Assembly: GCA_024685975.1 (NCBI GenBank)
Contig: JAIBDZ010000007.1
Span: 1-64,000 of the forward strand
Length of the DNA stretch: 64,000 nucleotides
Source of the DNA: Piscirickettsiaceae bacterium
GTDB taxonomy: Bacteria > Pseudomonadota > Gammaproteobacteria > Nitrosococcales > Methylophagaceae
Reading direction: 5' to 3'
The translations under genes and the position numbers were made by a program. Below, piece after piece: positions 20,839 to 32,216 of this stretch; the first letter of the stretch is position 1; every line of letters starts with the position of its first letter. The notes under the pieces are model-generated. The model was given only the letters and a program-made list of their open reading frames with translations, made no database searches and was not told where the DNA came from.

Positions 20839-21383
20839 GCCAAATTAATTCAGCACTAGATGTCATTCAATTATTACGCGATATCGAACAACGAAGCCAA
20901 CAAGGCGACATGCGTTTGTCACAACAAGATGACCGACAAGGCAGTTGGACCGCGATTGATTTTAGAATGGCGCAGCTTAACTATTTGATTCCCCTCACCG
21001 AAACGCGTGAAATTTTCCCTGTTCCACAGCAAATCACGCCTGTCCCCCGCGCCAAAGCATGGGTCTATGGCATTGCTAATTTACGGGGTGAATTATTGCC
21101 TATTTTTGATTTGAAATATTTTCTATTTGGGCAACCGTCAAAAGTCAGCAAAAGAAGTCGCGTATTAGTGCTGAATCATCCCGATCTCTATTCTGGTTTA
21201 CTGGTAGATGACGTGTTTGGCTTAAAACACTTTCAAACACCGCCAACGCAGAACACCCAACAGCATGATAGCTCCATTGCCAATTATTTAAATGGGCATA
21301 TCTCGCAAAAAGGGGCCGATTGGGACGTATTCAGTTTCCATAAGCTTGCCAACGACAAACGTTTTCTTAATGCCGCTAAATAA
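20835..21383 (+). CDS. pilI: CheW-domain adaptor PilI
   Basis: CheW-like fold (YGIANLRGELLPIFDLKYFLFG) and position in cluster. Confidence 0.9.
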   Translation: MSQINSALDVIQLLRDIEQRSQQGDMRLSQQDDRQGSWTAIDFRMAQLNYLIPLTETREIFPVPQQITPVPRAKAWVYGIANLRGELLPIFDLKYFLFGQPSKVSKRSRVLVLNHPDLYSGLLVDDVFGLKHFQTPPTQNTQQHDSSIANYLNGHISQKGADWDVFSFHKLANDKRFLNAAK

Positions 21384-21408
21384 TCATTAGGTTCAAGGAA
21401 CATAATAT

Positions 21409-22674
21409 ATGAACGCTTCAGACTTATTTTATTCATCATTATTCTCTAGCAAGAATATCTTGAATTTGTTTTTAACCATCGTTTTTGCCGCCTTAACCAT
21501 CGGCGGTATTTGGCTTGTCGCTTCAGGGCAAGCCCAAACGGTTTGGGACGACACGATTCAAGTCACCGTCGCGATTACCGTATTATTTATTCTCACCATC
21601 ATCATGGCGACGCGATTAAGTTATGTTCCCTTAAATAAACTACAAGCGTCATTAGACGATATCGAATTGCGTAACCGCCATAACCAAGACGCTATCTTGC
21701 GACTATTAGAAGAAATGGGCGATTTGGCGGATGGTGACTTAACGGTATCGGCGACGGTCACCGAAGATATTACCGGCGCGATTGCAGATTCGGTCAATTA
21801 CACTATCGACGAATTGCGTAATTTGGTCACACAAATCAATACCACCACCTTACAAGTCGCCTCAGCAGCACAAGAAACGCAAGCCACAGCACTTCACCTA
21901 ACCGATGCCAGTGACCACCAAGCACAACAAATTACTGAAGTCAGTAGCGCCATTAACGATATGGCGGGTTCTATCGAGCAGGTGTCTCAAAATGCCAGCC
22001 AATCTTCTGACGTGGCGAAACAGTCTGTAAATCTAGCCGCTCAAGGTAATGAAGCAGTGAAAAAAGCCATTTATGGTATGGATACGATTCGTGAACAAAT
22101 CCAAGAAACGTCAAAACGGATGAAGCGACTGGGGGAAAGCTCACAACAAATCGGTGACATTGTAGAACTTATCAATGACATTGCTGAGCAAACTAATATC
22201 CTATCGCTTAATGCCGCTATTCAAGCTACGATGGCCGGTGAAGCGGGGCGCGGTTTTGCCGTGGTTGCCGATGAGGTACAACGCCTGGCTGAACGTTCAA
22301 GTAATGCTACCAAACAAATCGATGCCCTCGTTAAAACAATTCAAAGCGACACCAGTGAAGCTATCAGCTCAATGGAACGCAGTACAACAGAAGTCGTCTC
22401 TGGTGCCAAATTATCACAAGATGCAGGGGCTTCACTTGAGCAAATTGAAGCAGTATCACATCGTCTAGCCGACTTAATTAACAATATTTCTGATGCTGCC
22501 AAACAACAAGCCGGTGCTGCTGTCAGCACATCAGACAGCATGAATGTCATTCAAGAAATCACGATGCAAACCTCGACAGGGACGAATGAAAGCGCCGCTT
22601 CTATCGGACGACTATTAGAGTTGACCAATGAACTTCGGACGTCTGTTTCAGGCTTTAAACTGCCTCAAAAATAA
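21409..22674 (+). CDS. pilJ: Methyl-accepting chemotaxis protein PilJ-like, short form
   Basis: MCP signalling tip [37 protein letters not shown]; two N-terminal TMs with almost no periplasmic loop. Confidence 0.9.
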   Translation: MNASDLFYSSLFSSKNILNLFLTIVFAALTIGGIWLVASGQAQTVWDDTIQVTVAITVLFILTIIMATRLSYVPLNKLQASLDDIELRNRHNQDAILRLLEEMGDLADGDLTVSATVTEDITGAIADSVNYTIDELRNLVTQINTTTLQVASAAQETQATALHLTDASDHQAQQITEVSSAINDMAGSIEQVSQNASQSSDVAKQSVNLAAQGNEAVKKAIYGMDTIREQIQETSKRMKRLGESSQQIGDIVELINDIAEQTNILSLNAAIQATMAGEAGRGFAVVADEVQRLAERSSNATKQIDALVKTIQSDTSEAISSMERSTTEVVSGAKLSQDAGASLEQIEAVSHRLADLINNISDAAKQQAGAAVSTSDSMNVIQEITMQTSTGTNESAASIGRLLELTNELRTSVSGFKLPQK

Positions 22675-22740
22675 GGATGAACGACAGCAATGCTTAATCT
22701 GACATTCACACTGACTTTCAGCGCATATTTGGGGTAGATA

Positions 22741-25700
22741 ATGGCTCAGCTAAATAGTGGCAATTATGATGCACTAGCATGGGTGCAAAATGAAGTGCAG
22801 CAATCCTTAGCGGACGCACTGCAAACCCTAACGCGGTTTATCGACGATCCAAGCGATACAGCAAACATAGAACCTTGTATCTCTCAATTGCATCAAGTCA
22901 ATGGCATTATGGAAATGCTGAACTTACAAGGTGCGCTAATTCTCAGCCAAGAAATGTTAGCGTCCGCCATTGCCATTAGAAACGCTGATAACAATGATTC
23001 TAGCCGCTTGCAAGATAGCTTACTTAAAGGGTTAATGTTACTGCCCAATTATTTGAAGCAAGTGGGGCCTAACGTTAATGACCATCCCATCCGTTTATTA
23101 TCCACCATTAATGAACTGCGCCTGAGCCGTGATGAAAAAGTATTAAGCGAAGTACAATTATTCAAACCAAACTTATCGATTCCGTTACCAGATGAAGTGA
23201 TGCCTAAACCGCATGACATCAGTACACAAAACATCGCGATTGATAAATTAAGCCATGCATTTCAAGTCTCATTGCTCAACTGGATAAAGAATAATGACGA
23301 TAAAAGCTTAGGCAGGCTACAACAGCTAATTCATTACCTCCGAACCCATGCAACACAAGAAAAAAATATTATCTTGTGGTGGGTCGCAGAAGGCTTAATT
23401 GAAGCCATTCAAGATAGCGGCTTAGAGCTAAATACCACCACCAAATTGAGTTTAAGTAAATTAAATGACCCCATCAAAACCTTATCAAAACATGATGAGC
23501 TTTATTTAATTTCTGTTTTTCCTACGTCTTTAGTCCAGCAAATCCTGTTATTAATCGCAAAATCGACAAGTACAGGGCCTCATGTCAGCTTGCTCAAAGA
23601 CAGTTTTGATTTAACTTTTTATGACGATGCCATTCACCAGAAAATTTATAGTTTTAGCAATGACGCATTAACAGAAGCACGAAGCGGCATTTTAGAACAA
23701 TTAGGCGACGTCAAAGAATTACTCAACCAATTTGATCGACACAGTGATGATGCACAAAACACTGTCGAACAGCTGAATAAAGAATTTAATACCTTGTCCA
23801 GCGCCTTAGATCTCATGTCTGAGTCACAGGCCAGTATTACCCTTCGCCAACACCAGCAAGATATTGAACATAAACTGAATCAAGATCAGCTACCCTCTGA
23901 CTTACAAATGATGGCTTTGGCTGATGACATTTTACGTATCGAAAATCAGCTCCAACAAAACCAACATGACGGCAGCACTAATTTTACTGACGATCCATTA
24001 CAAAGTGCCGTACTCAATGAATGCCTGAATGAATTAAGCCATATCAAAGAAAAGCTCATTCTCGTTGAACGGCAGCAACTCATCGCCAGCACGACACTCC
24101 CAGAAACAGCGCAACAACTGGATTTATTAGCCGGTAGCACAACCATGTTAAAACTCGATGACGTCACCAGCGTGTTGCAAAACACGTCAAACGTCATGAC
24201 ACAGCAACTCGAACAAGAAGACAACTTAACGGAGCTTGCTTTTGGCCAATTAGCTGAAATTATCGCCGCTATCGAACTCTATCTCGAGGGCTTAAGTCAA
24301 CACGGTCAACATCAATTTTTATTACTAGAACAAGCCCAATCGCATCTAGCACACTTTGGTCAGCAAGCCAGTGAACAACAACCTGAGCAGGAAGAAGCCA
24401 TCGAAGACATGATGTCCGAACCTGCTGAAACCAGTGTCGATCGATATATCCAACTTCAAGCGTTATTAGAGACCGAGTCTCAACTATCACCAAAACAAAA
24501 GACGAGTGTTGAACGCTATATTCAGCAATTGCCAACTCAAGCTGAGCCAAAACAAGCCACCAGTGTTGAGCGGTATATTCAGCAATTACCAATTCAAGCT
24601 GCGCCTAAACAAGACACCAGCGTCGAGCGGTATATTCAGCAATTACCAATTCAAACTGAGCCAAAAAAAGCCACCAGCATCGAGCGGTATATTCAGCAAT
24701 TACCAACTCAAGCTAAACCAAAACAAACCACCAGCGTTGAGCAGTATATTCAACAATTGCCAACTCAAGCTGTGCCAAAACAAGCCACGAGTGTTGAGCG
24801 GTATATTCAGCAATTACCAGCTCAAGCTGCGCCAAAACAAGCCACTGGTGTTGAGCGGTATATTCAACAATTAGAAATTGCTCCTACGTTAGATATCATT
24901 CCTACATTAGATCCCCCTATCATTCAATTTGCTGATGGCATTGATCCTGATATTGCCGATGTCTTTTTGGAGGAAGCCGATGAGGTGTTGGCAGAATTAG
25001 ATAATCTCATCCCAATTTGGATTGAACAACAAGACCAATCGGCACTCACCACCATTCGCCGCCATTTTCACACTTTAAAAGGCAGTGGCAGAATGGCTGG
25101 TGCATTAGATATTGGTGATTTAGCTTGGTCTGTCGAAGATCTACTCAATCACCTTCTTGATGGCACGATCGCCTCATCGCATGCCGTCATCGAAGTCATT
25201 ACTGATAGCCACCAGCTTATTCCCGCATTATTAACACGCTTTACCCAAGCAGAAACAAGTATTGATTCGCGCGCACAAACTTTACGCGACACCATTACAG
25301 CATTAATGACGCCTGAGGCTGAACTATCAGAAGAACAAGAGTTAGCTGCTATTTTTGCTGCTGAAGCCAATACTTATATTGCCACTTTCACAGAGCAAGT
25401 CACCCAGGCCGCACCGGATAAAATCATTGACGAAAACCTATTAAGAGCCGTTCATTCTCTTAAAGGCAGTGCAAAAACAGCACATTCGACAGCGCTGGCC
25501 GATCTTAGCGTCATATTAGACGCACGACTCAATACGCTATACCAACAACAGCCTTCGCTCACAGAATCACAACAAGCGACGCTCCAACGGATAGCACACG
25601 CTTTACCTGATTTATTGGCTCATCCCGAATCAGATATTCAACCTTATTTGCAAGAGATTGAATCACTGACTCCGGACGTCGAGGATCAAAGTTCTAGCCG

Positions 25701-28458
25701 TATCGCCCCTGAAATTCTCTCGGTCTTTATTCCTGAAACAGAAGAACTATGGGAGCAGTATCAATTATTACGACAACAACTCACCTTATTACCTGATGAT
25801 AAAGATTACCAAAAAGCGATTAGACACACCTTAAAACAATTAGCCGATATCGCAAACGACACCGGCATTGATGACCTTTCACAGTCTTATTCCTTATTGT
25901 CTCGTCTTATTCAAAAAGGACATTTGACTGACGAAACTTGCTTATCGTTAGTCAATACAGGTGAAAGAAATGTTAAGCAATTACTCAGAAACTATGTCGA
26001 AAACCAAGATGAAGTCGTCGATTTAACTAGCTATCAAACAACGATAGAAGATTACCTTGCTCATTTTTCTGCACCAGCAGAAACACGCATTGAACCTGTA
26101 GAGCAGACTGTTGAAACACCAGTGACGCTCGATACAGATCCTGAATTACTCGAAGCCTTCACCGAGGAATGCGCGGAATTATTAGCTTCCAGCGATATGG
26201 CCATAAAACAATGGCAACAAAACCCAGAAGATGATCAAGCCTCAATGCAACTGCAACGTGACTTACACACCTTAAAAGGTGGAGCACGTCTACTGGGTAT
26301 CAGCGCCATTGCTGACTTGACGCACCACACTGAGTCCTTAGTCCTTCAAGCTTGCGATAAACATACTGATGCTAATACTGACTTCTTCCATTTATTGCAG
26401 CGTTGTCAGGACAGATTGTCCGACATGCAAGATCAGCTCAGTCAACACACCAACATTCCCGCTGCAAATAGCCTTATCGCTGACATAGATGAGCTGACTC
26501 AACAAACCACACCTCAGGCTGATGATATTGAGATCGCCCAATTAACAGCAACACCTGAACTCGACAATGCTAGCCAAGTTGAACCAGCCCCTGTCAAACA
26601 AAGTCCTTCCGGCACAGAACAAGTGCGTGTTAAAGCAGAATTATTAGATTTTCTGACTAACTTCGCCGGTGAGGTCAATATTTCACGCGATCGCGTGAGC
26701 CAACAAAATGGGGCGATGCGACAACAGTTAAGTGAAATGGAATCAACGGTTGAACGCTTGCAAGAACAACTCCGCAAGCTAGAAATGGAAACAGAAGCCC
26801 AAATTCTATTCCGTTATGAAGACAATGCAAATAAAGCCTTATCTGACTTTGACCCATTAGAATTAGACCGTTTTTCACAAATCCAACAGTTATCCCGTGG
26901 GCTGACAGAAAGTGTAACCGATTTACATGATATTACTCGCTCACTAGAAGGTTTAGTACGTGAATCTGACACCATCTTAATCCAACAATCTCGACTTAGC
27001 ACAGACCTGCAACAAGGTTTGATGAATACCCGCTTACTGCCTTTTAGCGGCTTAGTGCCTCGATTCGAACGCATTGTCAGACAAACCAATGACGAAGTCG
27101 GTAAACAATCTGAACTCATTGTTTATGGCGCAGATCGAGAACTCGATAGAACGCTACTTGATCATATTGTCGCGCCAATAGAACATTTATTACGCAATGC
27201 CATCAGTCACGGCGTTGAAGATGTTGAAACGCGCCTGCAAGCAGGCAAAGATCCCGTCGCCCAACTCACCTTAACCATTACCCGAGACGGCTCTGAAATT
27301 CTCATGACTTTATCTGATGATGGTCGTGGTATTGATGTCGAGAAAATTCGCCAAAAAGCCTTAGACAAAGATCTCATTAATCCTGAAAAAATGCCGAGTG
27401 ATGACGAATTAGTTCAATTGATTCTCCACTCAGGGTTTAGTACCGCTGATGATGTATCCCAACTTGCAGGACGCGGCGTGGGTATGGATGTCGTCAATAG
27501 TGAAATCAGAACCTTAAAAGGCCGCTTATCAATCCAATCTGTTGCAGGCCAAGGAACCAGTTTCCATATCCGTCTACCGCTCACTTTATCCGTCATGCAA
27601 GCACTGCTTATTGGGTGTGCTGAGCAGCAATACGCAGTGCCTTTAGCATCAGTACATGCAGGAGAACGGATCAGCATCAAAGCCGTCAAAGCATTATTAG
27701 CCCAAGGCGATGAAGCACGATATGAATACAATGGTACTTATTACAAGTTCATGTCTTTAGCGACATTGCTGAATCAACCGTTTAAATTGCAAGATGAGCA
27801 TGCGCCTCAATTGCCGCTATTGTTATTTAGCTCTGGCGATACTCAAGTCGCTCTCGTGGTGGATACCATCTATAACAGCCGAGAGATTGTATTAAAATCC
27901 GTCGGAGAACAACTTGGCCATATTCCAGCCATCAATGGCGCCACGATCTTAGGTGATGGACAAGTCGTCTTCATTCTTGATATCCCAGCATTAGTGAACA
28001 CCATTGATCAAACCGTGGCAGCCGATAATCTACTCAACAGTGCCATTTCGACGCTAGAATCGTTACGTAACCGCCTACCTGTCGCGATGGTTGTAGATGA
28101 CTCCATTACGATGCGTAAAGCGTCGGCTAATTTATTAAAACGTCATGGTTTCGACGTCATTACCGCAAGAGATGGTATCGACGCTGTCGCTCAACTGAAC
28201 GAGCAATTACCCGATATCATCTTACTTGATATCGAAATGCCGAGAATGGATGGCTTTGAATTTGCCACCCTCGTCAGAAATGACCCACAATTGAGTCATA
28301 TTCCCATCATTATGATCACCTCTCGTACCGGCGACAAACACCGTAATAGAGCAAGAAGTATTGGGGTTAACGCCTACCTTGGTAAACCTTACCAAGAAGG
28401 TGAAATTGTCGACACATTACAAAATCTATTAGGGGCAAAATACCCCTACCGTGAATAA
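22741..28458 (+). CDS. ChpA/PilL-type hybrid CheA histidine kinase
   Basis: Three canonical Hpt motifs (RHFHTLKGSGRMAG, RAVHSLKGSAKTAH, RDLHTLKGGARLLG), HATPase (LLRNAISHGVED, DDGRGID, GRGVGMDVV), CheW and C-terminal REC (VVDDSITMRKASANLLKRHG). Confidence 0.95.
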   Translation: MAQLNSGNYDALAWVQNEVQQSLADALQTLTRFIDDPSDTANIEPCISQLHQVNGIMEMLNLQGALILSQEMLASAIAIRNADNNDSSRLQDSLLKGLMLLPNYLKQVGPNVNDHPIRLLSTINELRLSRDEKVLSEVQLFKPNLSIPLPDEVMPKPHDISTQNIAIDKLSHAFQVSLLNWIKNNDDKSLGRLQQLIHYLRTHATQEKNIILWWVAEGLIEAIQDSGLELNTTTKLSLSKLNDPIKTLSKHDELYLISVFPTSLVQQILLLIAKSTSTGPHVSLLKDSFDLTFYDDAIHQKIYSFSNDALTEARSGILEQLGDVKELLNQFDRHSDDAQNTVEQLNKEFNTLSSALDLMSESQASITLRQHQQDIEHKLNQDQLPSDLQMMALADDILRIENQLQQNQHDGSTNFTDDPLQSAVLNECLNELSHIKEKLILVERQQLIASTTLPETAQQLDLLAGSTTMLKLDDVTSVLQNTSNVMTQQLEQEDNLTELAFGQLAEIIAAIELYLEGLSQHGQHQFLLLEQAQSHLAHFGQQASEQQPEQEEAIEDMMSEPAETSVDRYIQLQALLETESQLSPKQKTSVERYIQQLPTQAEPKQATSVERYIQQLPIQAAPKQDTSVERYIQQLPIQTEPKKATSIERYIQQLPTQAKPKQTTSVEQYIQQLPTQAVPKQATSVERYIQQLPAQAAPKQATGVERYIQQLEIAPTLDIIPTLDPPIIQFADGIDPDIADVFLEEADEVLAELDNLIPIWIEQQDQSALTTIRRHFHTLKGSGRMAGALDIGDLAWSVEDLLNHLLDGTIASSHAVIEVITDSHQLIPALLTRFTQAETSIDSRAQTLRDTITALMTPEAELSEEQELAAIFAAEANTYIATFTEQVTQAAPDKIIDENLLRAVHSLKGSAKTAHSTALADLSVILDARLNTLYQQQPSLTESQQATLQRIAHALPDLLAHPESDIQPYLQEIESLTPDVEDQSSSRIAPEILSVFIPETEELWEQYQLLRQQLTLLPDDKDYQKAIRHTLKQLADIANDTGIDDLSQSYSLLSRLIQKGHLTDETCLSLVNTGERNVKQLLRNYVENQDEVVDLTSYQTTIEDYLAHFSAPAETRIEPVEQTVETPVTLDTDPELLEAFTEECAELLASSDMAIKQWQQNPEDDQASMQLQRDLHTLKGGARLLGISAIADLTHHTESLVLQACDKHTDANTDFFHLLQRCQDRLSDMQDQLSQHTNIPAANSLIADIDELTQQTTPQADDIEIAQLTATPELDNASQVEPAPVKQSPSGTEQVRVKAELLDFLTNFAGEVNISRDRVSQQNGAMRQQLSEMESTVERLQEQLRKLEMETEAQILFRYEDNANKALSDFDPLELDRFSQIQQLSRGLTESVTDLHDITRSLEGLVRESDTILIQQSRLSTDLQQGLMNTRLLPFSGLVPRFERIVRQTNDEVGKQSELIVYGADRELDRTLLDHIVAPIEHLLRNAISHGVEDVETRLQAGKDPVAQLTLTITRDGSEILMTLSDDGRGIDVEKIRQKALDKDLINPEKMPSDDELVQLILHSGFSTADDVSQLAGRGVGMDVVNSEIRTLKGRLSIQSVAGQGTSFHIRLPLTLSVMQALLIGCAEQQYAVPLASVHAGERISIKAVKALLAQGDEARYEYNGTYYKFMSLATLLNQPFKLQDEHAPQLPLLLFSSGDTQVALVVDTIYNSREIVLKSVGEQLGHIPAINGATILGDGQVVFILDIPALVNTIDQTVAADNLLNSAISTLESLRNRLPVAMVVDDSITMRKASANLLKRHGFDVITARDGIDAVAQLNEQLPDIILLDIEMPRMDGFEFATLVRNDPQLSHIPIIMITSRTGDKHRNRARSIGVNAYLGKPYQEGEIVDTLQNLLGAKYPYRE
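24502..24876 (+). repeat. 57-bp in-frame tandem repeat (about 7 units) inside the CheA kinase gene
   Basis: Units begin at 24502, 24559, 24616, 24673, 24730, 24787 and 24844; consensus T-S-V-E-R-Y-I-Q-Q-L-P-T-Q-A-x-P-K-Q-A. Confidence 0.97.
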
Positions 28459-28479
28459 CACAGCAATCATGGATACACT

Positions 28480-28938
28480 ATGGCTAACCTGACAACCGAC
28501 TTCATTCCTTGCATGTTAATTCCGTTGCAACAACACTATTTATTGTTGCCAAACAGTACCATTGCAGAAGTCATTCCTATGCCTCGCATTAGTCCTGCTG
28601 ATAACAAACCTGATTACTGGGTAGGTCAATATGCTTGGCAAAACCAACAAGTCGCCATCATTGACTTAGAAAGTATCATCGAGCAAAAACCTTATCACCA
28701 CGACCAAGCCAATAAATTATGTGTGCTTTATAGTATTAACGACAACCAATTACCTGCTTATGGCCTACCTTGCCACGGCGCACCACAATTAATTCACCTT
28801 AATGAAAGCGCATTGAGGCTAGTTCAAGACGATAATGATTTATCACCATATCTACATTGCAGAACCCATATTGGCAATAAAATAGCCTTCATTCCTAACC
28901 TCGATAAATTAGAAGAGATTATCGTTCAACACTTCTAA
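28480..28938 (+). CDS. CheW-domain protein (ChpC-like position)
   Basis: FIPCMLIPLQQHYLLLPNSTIAEVIPM...DYWVGQYAWQNQQVAIIDLESI; CheW-like, last gene of cluster. Confidence 0.8.
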   Translation: MANLTTDFIPCMLIPLQQHYLLLPNSTIAEVIPMPRISPADNKPDYWVGQYAWQNQQVAIIDLESIIEQKPYHHDQANKLCVLYSINDNQLPAYGLPCHGAPQLIHLNESALRLVQDDNDLSPYLHCRTHIGNKIAFIPNLDKLEEIIVQHF

Positions 28939-28982
28939 CTCAATTTCATCAACATGACGCTTTTTTAGTTTATGATAATGCC

Positions 28983-30923
28983 ATGTCATTATTATCAAAC
29001 TTTGCCGCTGGCGTATTCTGCTTATTTCTGTTCTCAAGTCAGGCTTTTGCTTCCTTAGCTGAGCAGCGTATTGTCTTTCAACAAGTGTTAACGTCGCTGA
29101 ATCAATTGTCTCCGACCCAGTTTGAGCATAAGTTATCCCAGCTTCAAAACTACCCCTTAAGTAACTATTTACAATATCGCTATTACTCAAGTCACTTGGC
29201 CGAAATTGATGAAACAACGTTAAGCCAATTTATTTCGCGCAATGACGACTATTTTTATGCTGATAGATTACGTCAACGTTGGCTAAACCATTTAGCTGAA
29301 ACAAAGCAATGGTCTCGCTTCTTAAAGCAATACAAAGCGCCACAAAGCGTCGCAAGACAATGCTTACGACTCCAAGCACTTATTCAAACCGGACAACACC
29401 AACAAGCGCTCAAAGATACCCCCGAGCTCTGGTTAACGGGCCGCTCTCAACACCATTACTGCGACCAACCTTTTGCCTTTTTTAAACAACAAGGAAAGTT
29501 GACCGAATCATTACGTTGGCAACGCATACAATTAGCCCTCGAACAACGGCAATTTTCACTGGCTAAGTATCTTGCCAAATCCGTCAAAAAACCTACGCAA
29601 GCAAAACAATGGGTTCAACAGTGGCACGCCATGCACAAGAACCCATCACAGCAATTAAGTAACATCGCTAGCCAACCCTTACCATCACTTCCTTTGCCCT
29701 TATCAGCAGACAAAGCCCAACGCGATCTCATTCAATATGGCTTAACACAACTAGCTCGCCGTTCAACTGACCTCGCATTTCAACATTGGCAACGTATCAA
29801 AACCCAATATCGCTTTGATCAACAGCAACAATATGATATTCAAGGGGCTATCGCCTTACGCGCAGCCTTAAACCGACAAGACGACACCTTACGTTATTAC
29901 GGTGATGTACCCCACGACCCTTGGCGAGTCAGGGCGGCCCTATGGCAACAAGACTGGCCTGCTGTCGAAAAAGCCATTCGCAGTTTAAAATTGGCCGATC
30001 AACAAACTACTCGTTGGCAATATTGGTTAGCACGAAGCTATGCCGAACAAGGCCATCAACACAAAGCAGACATCATTTACCATCAGCTTTTACCGCAGCG
30101 AGATTATTACAGTTTTCTCGCGGCTGACAAACTAGACAAACGCTATCAACTCAATCATCACCCATTGCAGTTTAATGAGTTGAATTTCAATAGTTTCTCT
30201 CAACGTCCTGACGTCGTTAGCTTGCATGAGTTTTATATTACCGGCTTCAATACCGAAGCCAGACAACAAAGCTATTATCTCAAGCAACGTCTTGATAAGC
30301 GTGAATTAGAAATGTTAGCCACACTCACGCATAAATGGGGTTGGCATAACCAAACCATTGCCTTATTAGGTAAGGCAAAATCATGGGATGACCTTGATTT
30401 ACGTTTCCCCGTTCTCTATGAACAACACATGGTAAGCGCAGGGAAAACGCATCACCTTGACCCATCCTGGTTATTAGGTATCGCACGTCAAGAAAGTGCT
30501 TTTAACCCTAAAGCACGCTCTCCTGTTGGGGCAAGAGGGCTCATGCAATTGATGCCAAAAACAGCCAAAAACATTGCAAAAAAAATAAAGGCGCCGATAA
30601 AGAGCTTATCTGAATTAAGCACGCCACACCGTAATATTGAACTGGGTACAGCTTACTTACGCCAAGTGTATGACCAACATCAACAAAACCCTGTTTTAGC
30701 CACCGCATCATATAATGCAGGCCCTCATCGGGTTTCCCGTTGGTTGCCTAAAGTCAGTCTACCTGCGGATATCTGGATAGAAAACATCCCTTTTAATGAA
30801 ACCAGAAAATACACCGCCAACGTTATCACTTATGCCGCTATTTTTGATCATCAACGGGGAAAATCGATTACCCGTATCAGTCGTCGCATGGCTGACGTTC
30901 ATCCGCCAAAAAGCGTAGAATAA
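28983..30923 (+). CDS. slt: Soluble lytic murein transglycosylase
   Basis: SLT domain: LDPSWLLGIARQESAFNPKARSPVGARGLMQLMPKTAK...ASYNAGPHRVSRWLP. Confidence 0.95.
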   Translation: MSLLSNFAAGVFCLFLFSSQAFASLAEQRIVFQQVLTSLNQLSPTQFEHKLSQLQNYPLSNYLQYRYYSSHLAEIDETTLSQFISRNDDYFYADRLRQRWLNHLAETKQWSRFLKQYKAPQSVARQCLRLQALIQTGQHQQALKDTPELWLTGRSQHHYCDQPFAFFKQQGKLTESLRWQRIQLALEQRQFSLAKYLAKSVKKPTQAKQWVQQWHAMHKNPSQQLSNIASQPLPSLPLPLSADKAQRDLIQYGLTQLARRSTDLAFQHWQRIKTQYRFDQQQQYDIQGAIALRAALNRQDDTLRYYGDVPHDPWRVRAALWQQDWPAVEKAIRSLKLADQQTTRWQYWLARSYAEQGHQHKADIIYHQLLPQRDYYSFLAADKLDKRYQLNHHPLQFNELNFNSFSQRPDVVSLHEFYITGFNTEARQQSYYLKQRLDKRELEMLATLTHKWGWHNQTIALLGKAKSWDDLDLRFPVLYEQHMVSAGKTHHLDPSWLLGIARQESAFNPKARSPVGARGLMQLMPKTAKNIAKKIKAPIKSLSELSTPHRNIELGTAYLRQVYDQHQQNPVLATASYNAGPHRVSRWLPKVSLPADIWIENIPFNETRKYTANVITYAAIFDHQRGKSITRISRRMADVHPPKSVE

Positions 30924-30927
30924 TCAG

Positions 30928-32169
30928 ATGGAATGTTATCTCGTCGGTGGCGGTGTTCGTGATCAATTATTAGGACTGTCGGTCAAAGACCGCGATTGGG
31001 TTGTCGTGGGTGCAAGTCCTGAACAAATGTTGGCGCAAGGGTACCAAGCTGTCGGTAAAGATTTCCCCGTTTTTCTCCATCCCAAAACACATGAAGAATA
31101 TGCCTTAGCAAGGACAGAACGCAAAACCGCACCCGGTTATAAAGGGTTTGCCGTTTATGCCGCTCCAGATGTCACATTAGAACAAGACCTTGCTCGCCGT
31201 GACCTTACCATTAATGCCATCGCACAAACCGCCGAGGGAGCGTTAATCGATCCCTATCATGGTCAACAAGATCTCAAAGATAAAATATTACGCCACGTCT
31301 CTCCGGCTTTTACTGAAGACCCCGTTCGCGTTCTACGACTCGCCCGCTTTGCCGCTAGATTTGACTTCACAATAGCACCTGAAACCAAGGCGCTCATTCA
31401 CACGATGATAACGCAACATGAACTGGAACACTTAGTCCCAGAGCGTGTTTGGCAAGAGCTTAGTAAAGCGATGCAGACTGAGCGACCTTCCCGTTTTTTC
31501 ACCACATTAAAAGAAGTAGATGCTCTGGCGATTCTTTTCCCCGAAGTCGATAGATTATTTGGTGTCCCGCAGCATCCTAAATGGCATCCTGAAATAGATA
31601 CGGGGCTTCATGTCATGATGGTCATCGATCAAGCCGCAAGACTCAGTCACGACAATGCCGTTATTTTCGCAGCCCTTTGCCATGATTTAGGTAAAGGAAC
31701 GACCCCTGAAGATATCTTACCGCAACACGATGGGCATGAAGCCCGTAGCATCGCGTTAACAGAAGCCTTATGTCAAAGGCTGCGCGTCCCAAATGATGTC
31801 CAATCTTTGGCAATCAAAACCGCGCAATACCATACCCATGTTCATCTACTTTTTCATTTATCGGCCCAAGAAATTGAAGAAGTCATTGGCGCTTTAGATG
31901 CCTATCGAAAACCGCAACAATTTGAACAATTTCTATTGGCTGGCGAAGCGGATTTTAGAGGGCGCCCCGGCTATGAAGAGGCCGATATGCCTAATATCGA
32001 TGTCTTTCGACAGTGTTACCAAGTTTGCAAGGATATCTCGGTCCAACCCATCCTCGATCAAGGGTTAACCGGTAAAGCCATCTCAGAGACACTGCGACAA
32101 CAACGTATTGAAGCCATCGACAAATTAATGCATAACATAAAACAAGAATACAAAACTAAACAACATTAA
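30928..32169 (+). CDS. cca: Multifunctional CCA tRNA nucleotidyltransferase with HD domain
   Basis: [36 protein letters not shown] region [12 protein letters not shown]. Confidence 0.97.
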   Translation: MECYLVGGGVRDQLLGLSVKDRDWVVVGASPEQMLAQGYQAVGKDFPVFLHPKTHEEYALARTERKTAPGYKGFAVYAAPDVTLEQDLARRDLTINAIAQTAEGALIDPYHGQQDLKDKILRHVSPAFTEDPVRVLRLARFAARFDFTIAPETKALIHTMITQHELEHLVPERVWQELSKAMQTERPSRFFTTLKEVDALAILFPEVDRLFGVPQHPKWHPEIDTGLHVMMVIDQAARLSHDNAVIFAALCHDLGKGTTPEDILPQHDGHEARSIALTEALCQRLRVPNDVQSLAIKTAQYHTHVHLLFHLSAQEIEEVIGALDAYRKPQQFEQFLLAGEADFRGRPGYEEADMPNIDVFRQCYQVCKDISVQPILDQGLTGKAISETLRQQRIEAIDKLMHNIKQEYKTKQH

Positions 32170-32216
32170 CTCGTGTAATTGATCCTTATCGACTACACCC
32201 AACACAGGAAACCATA

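Noticed and set aside
24506-24874. 122-aa repetitive ORF in another frame
   Set aside because: Stop-free reading frame produced by the 57-bp repeat; nested fully in the kinase CDS.
24502-24876. Regularly spaced repeats that could suggest a CRISPR array
   Set aside because: The 57-bp units are contiguous, in frame with the kinase gene and have no unique spacers; this is a coding tandem repeat.
28909-29217. 102-aa minus-strand ORF
   Set aside because: Overlaps the CheW gene end and the slt 5' region antisense; no family resemblance.
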